From assembly GCA_910575405.1 (NCBI GenBank), contig CAJTER010000009.1, positions 59,209-123,208 on the forward strand: a stretch of 64,000 nt of DNA, in the 5' to 3' direction. This document shows, piece after piece, positions 63,758 to 64,000 of the stretch (position 1 is the stretch's first letter; each line of letters starts with the position of its first letter). Position numbers and translations under genes: made by a program. This DNA is from Clostridia bacterium (GTDB taxonomy: Bacteria > Bacillota > Clostridia > Peptostreptococcales > Anaerovoracaceae). The notes beneath the pieces are model-generated. The model saw nothing but the letters and a program-made list of their open reading frames with translations. It was not told the DNA's origin and searched no databases.

Positions 63758-64000
63758 TTAGTTTAATAAGCGGTAGATATCAGCAATGAACATTGAAAAC
63801 TGCATGACAAAACAGGCGTCCTTGGGGATGCCTGGCAGAAGATATTGAAAAGTCATAAGCCAAAGCATAGGGCAATAAGCCTCGCCGGTAGTTTGCAGAT
63901 GGTAGATTAGACGTACTAACTTCTTGGCTGCATGCGAGATGGCGACAAAGTAATGTTTGCCATCAGAGCGCTTTTTCGCAAGGTAGGCCTTAAATGTGGG
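63758..64000 (-). mobile_element. IS110-family transposase, C-terminal 80 residues
   Basis: A minus-strand frame is open from the window edge to a TAA at 63758. It begins PTFKAYLAKKRSDGKHYFVA, then ISHAAKKLVRLIYHLQTTGE, which is the conserved C-terminus of IS110-family (DEDD) transposases. It continues through about 35 further residues to the stop. The rest of the gene and the element ends lie beyond the window. Bases 63671-63757 hold only A-rich sequence and may include the element's end or bridge-RNA region; no terminal repeats were recognised, as expected for IS110. Confidence 0.85.

Noticed and set aside
1..64000. CRISPR arrays, tRNA, rRNA and classical riboswitches
   Set aside because: No regularly spaced repeats, cloverleaf or conserved riboswitch cores were recognised by eye; a covariance-model scan would be decisive.

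Overview
The window looks like chromosomal DNA of an anaerobic Firmicute of class Clostridia, possibly an amino-acid-fermenting gut member of the Anaerovoracaceae / Family XIII type. That placement is inference. It rests on strong AGGAGG ribosome sites, a glgC/glgD pair in a glycogen operon, a 3-hydroxybutyryl-CoA dehydrogenase, the long (674-residue) form of urocanate hydratase and an abundance of ECF, GHKL and ImmA/IrrE genes. No rRNA, tRNA or CRISPR array was seen.

Layout. 1-7503 (+): a probable cobalamin capture and uptake operon. It holds two exported proteins with transcobalamin-like DUF4430 domains, a large PQQ-propeller/Ig surface protein, an EcfT, and one polypeptide that fuses both ECF ATPases to a CbrT-like S component. 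7592-14098: an HtrA protease (-), an AAA/PD-(D/E)XK protein, and a housekeeping run of hslO, DUF1934, a 30-residue membrane peptide and a UPF0371 protein. 14221-14800 (-): an intact Phd/ParE toxin-antitoxin pair. 15000-19518 (+): thioesterase, AEC and MFS transporters, chemoreceptor. 19570-24758: a kinase/receiver remnant, then a sigma-54 activator followed by a -24/-12 promoter driving a zinc deacylase and a YfcC-type transporter. 25029-27667 (-): a coiled-coil protein and a LytTR regulator whose partner GHKL kinase is broken. 27909-29099 (+): an AlbA_2/Schlafen-type regulator.

29221-45410 is carbohydrate metabolism: amidohydrolase and phosphoglucomutase (-), glucokinase (+), then the operon glgB-glgP-glgC-glgD-glgA-(GH13 amylase::MalQ chimera), all on the minus strand. 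Together they convert glucose to glucose-6-P, glucose-1-P, ADP-glucose and branched glycogen, and degrade it again; pgi at 48933 links this to glycolysis. 45725-48274 carries two XRE regulators, a DUF4367-like membrane protein and a small secreted protein.

48672-57850 is an accessory, decaying zone. It has a fragment of a PD-(D/E)XK transposase/nuclease, a VapD ribonuclease with two frameshifts, a LuxR regulator, an amidohydrolase with an MFS exchanger, a HigA-ImmA/IrrE gene with a frameshift and a nonsense codon, and a frameshifted ParE toxin. pgi and hbd sit intact inside it.

58076-63670 (+) is a histidine utilisation operon (hutH, hutU, hutI, formimidoyl-THF cyclodeaminase). The window ends inside an IS110-family transposase on the minus strand (63758-64000) lying directly behind the hut genes.
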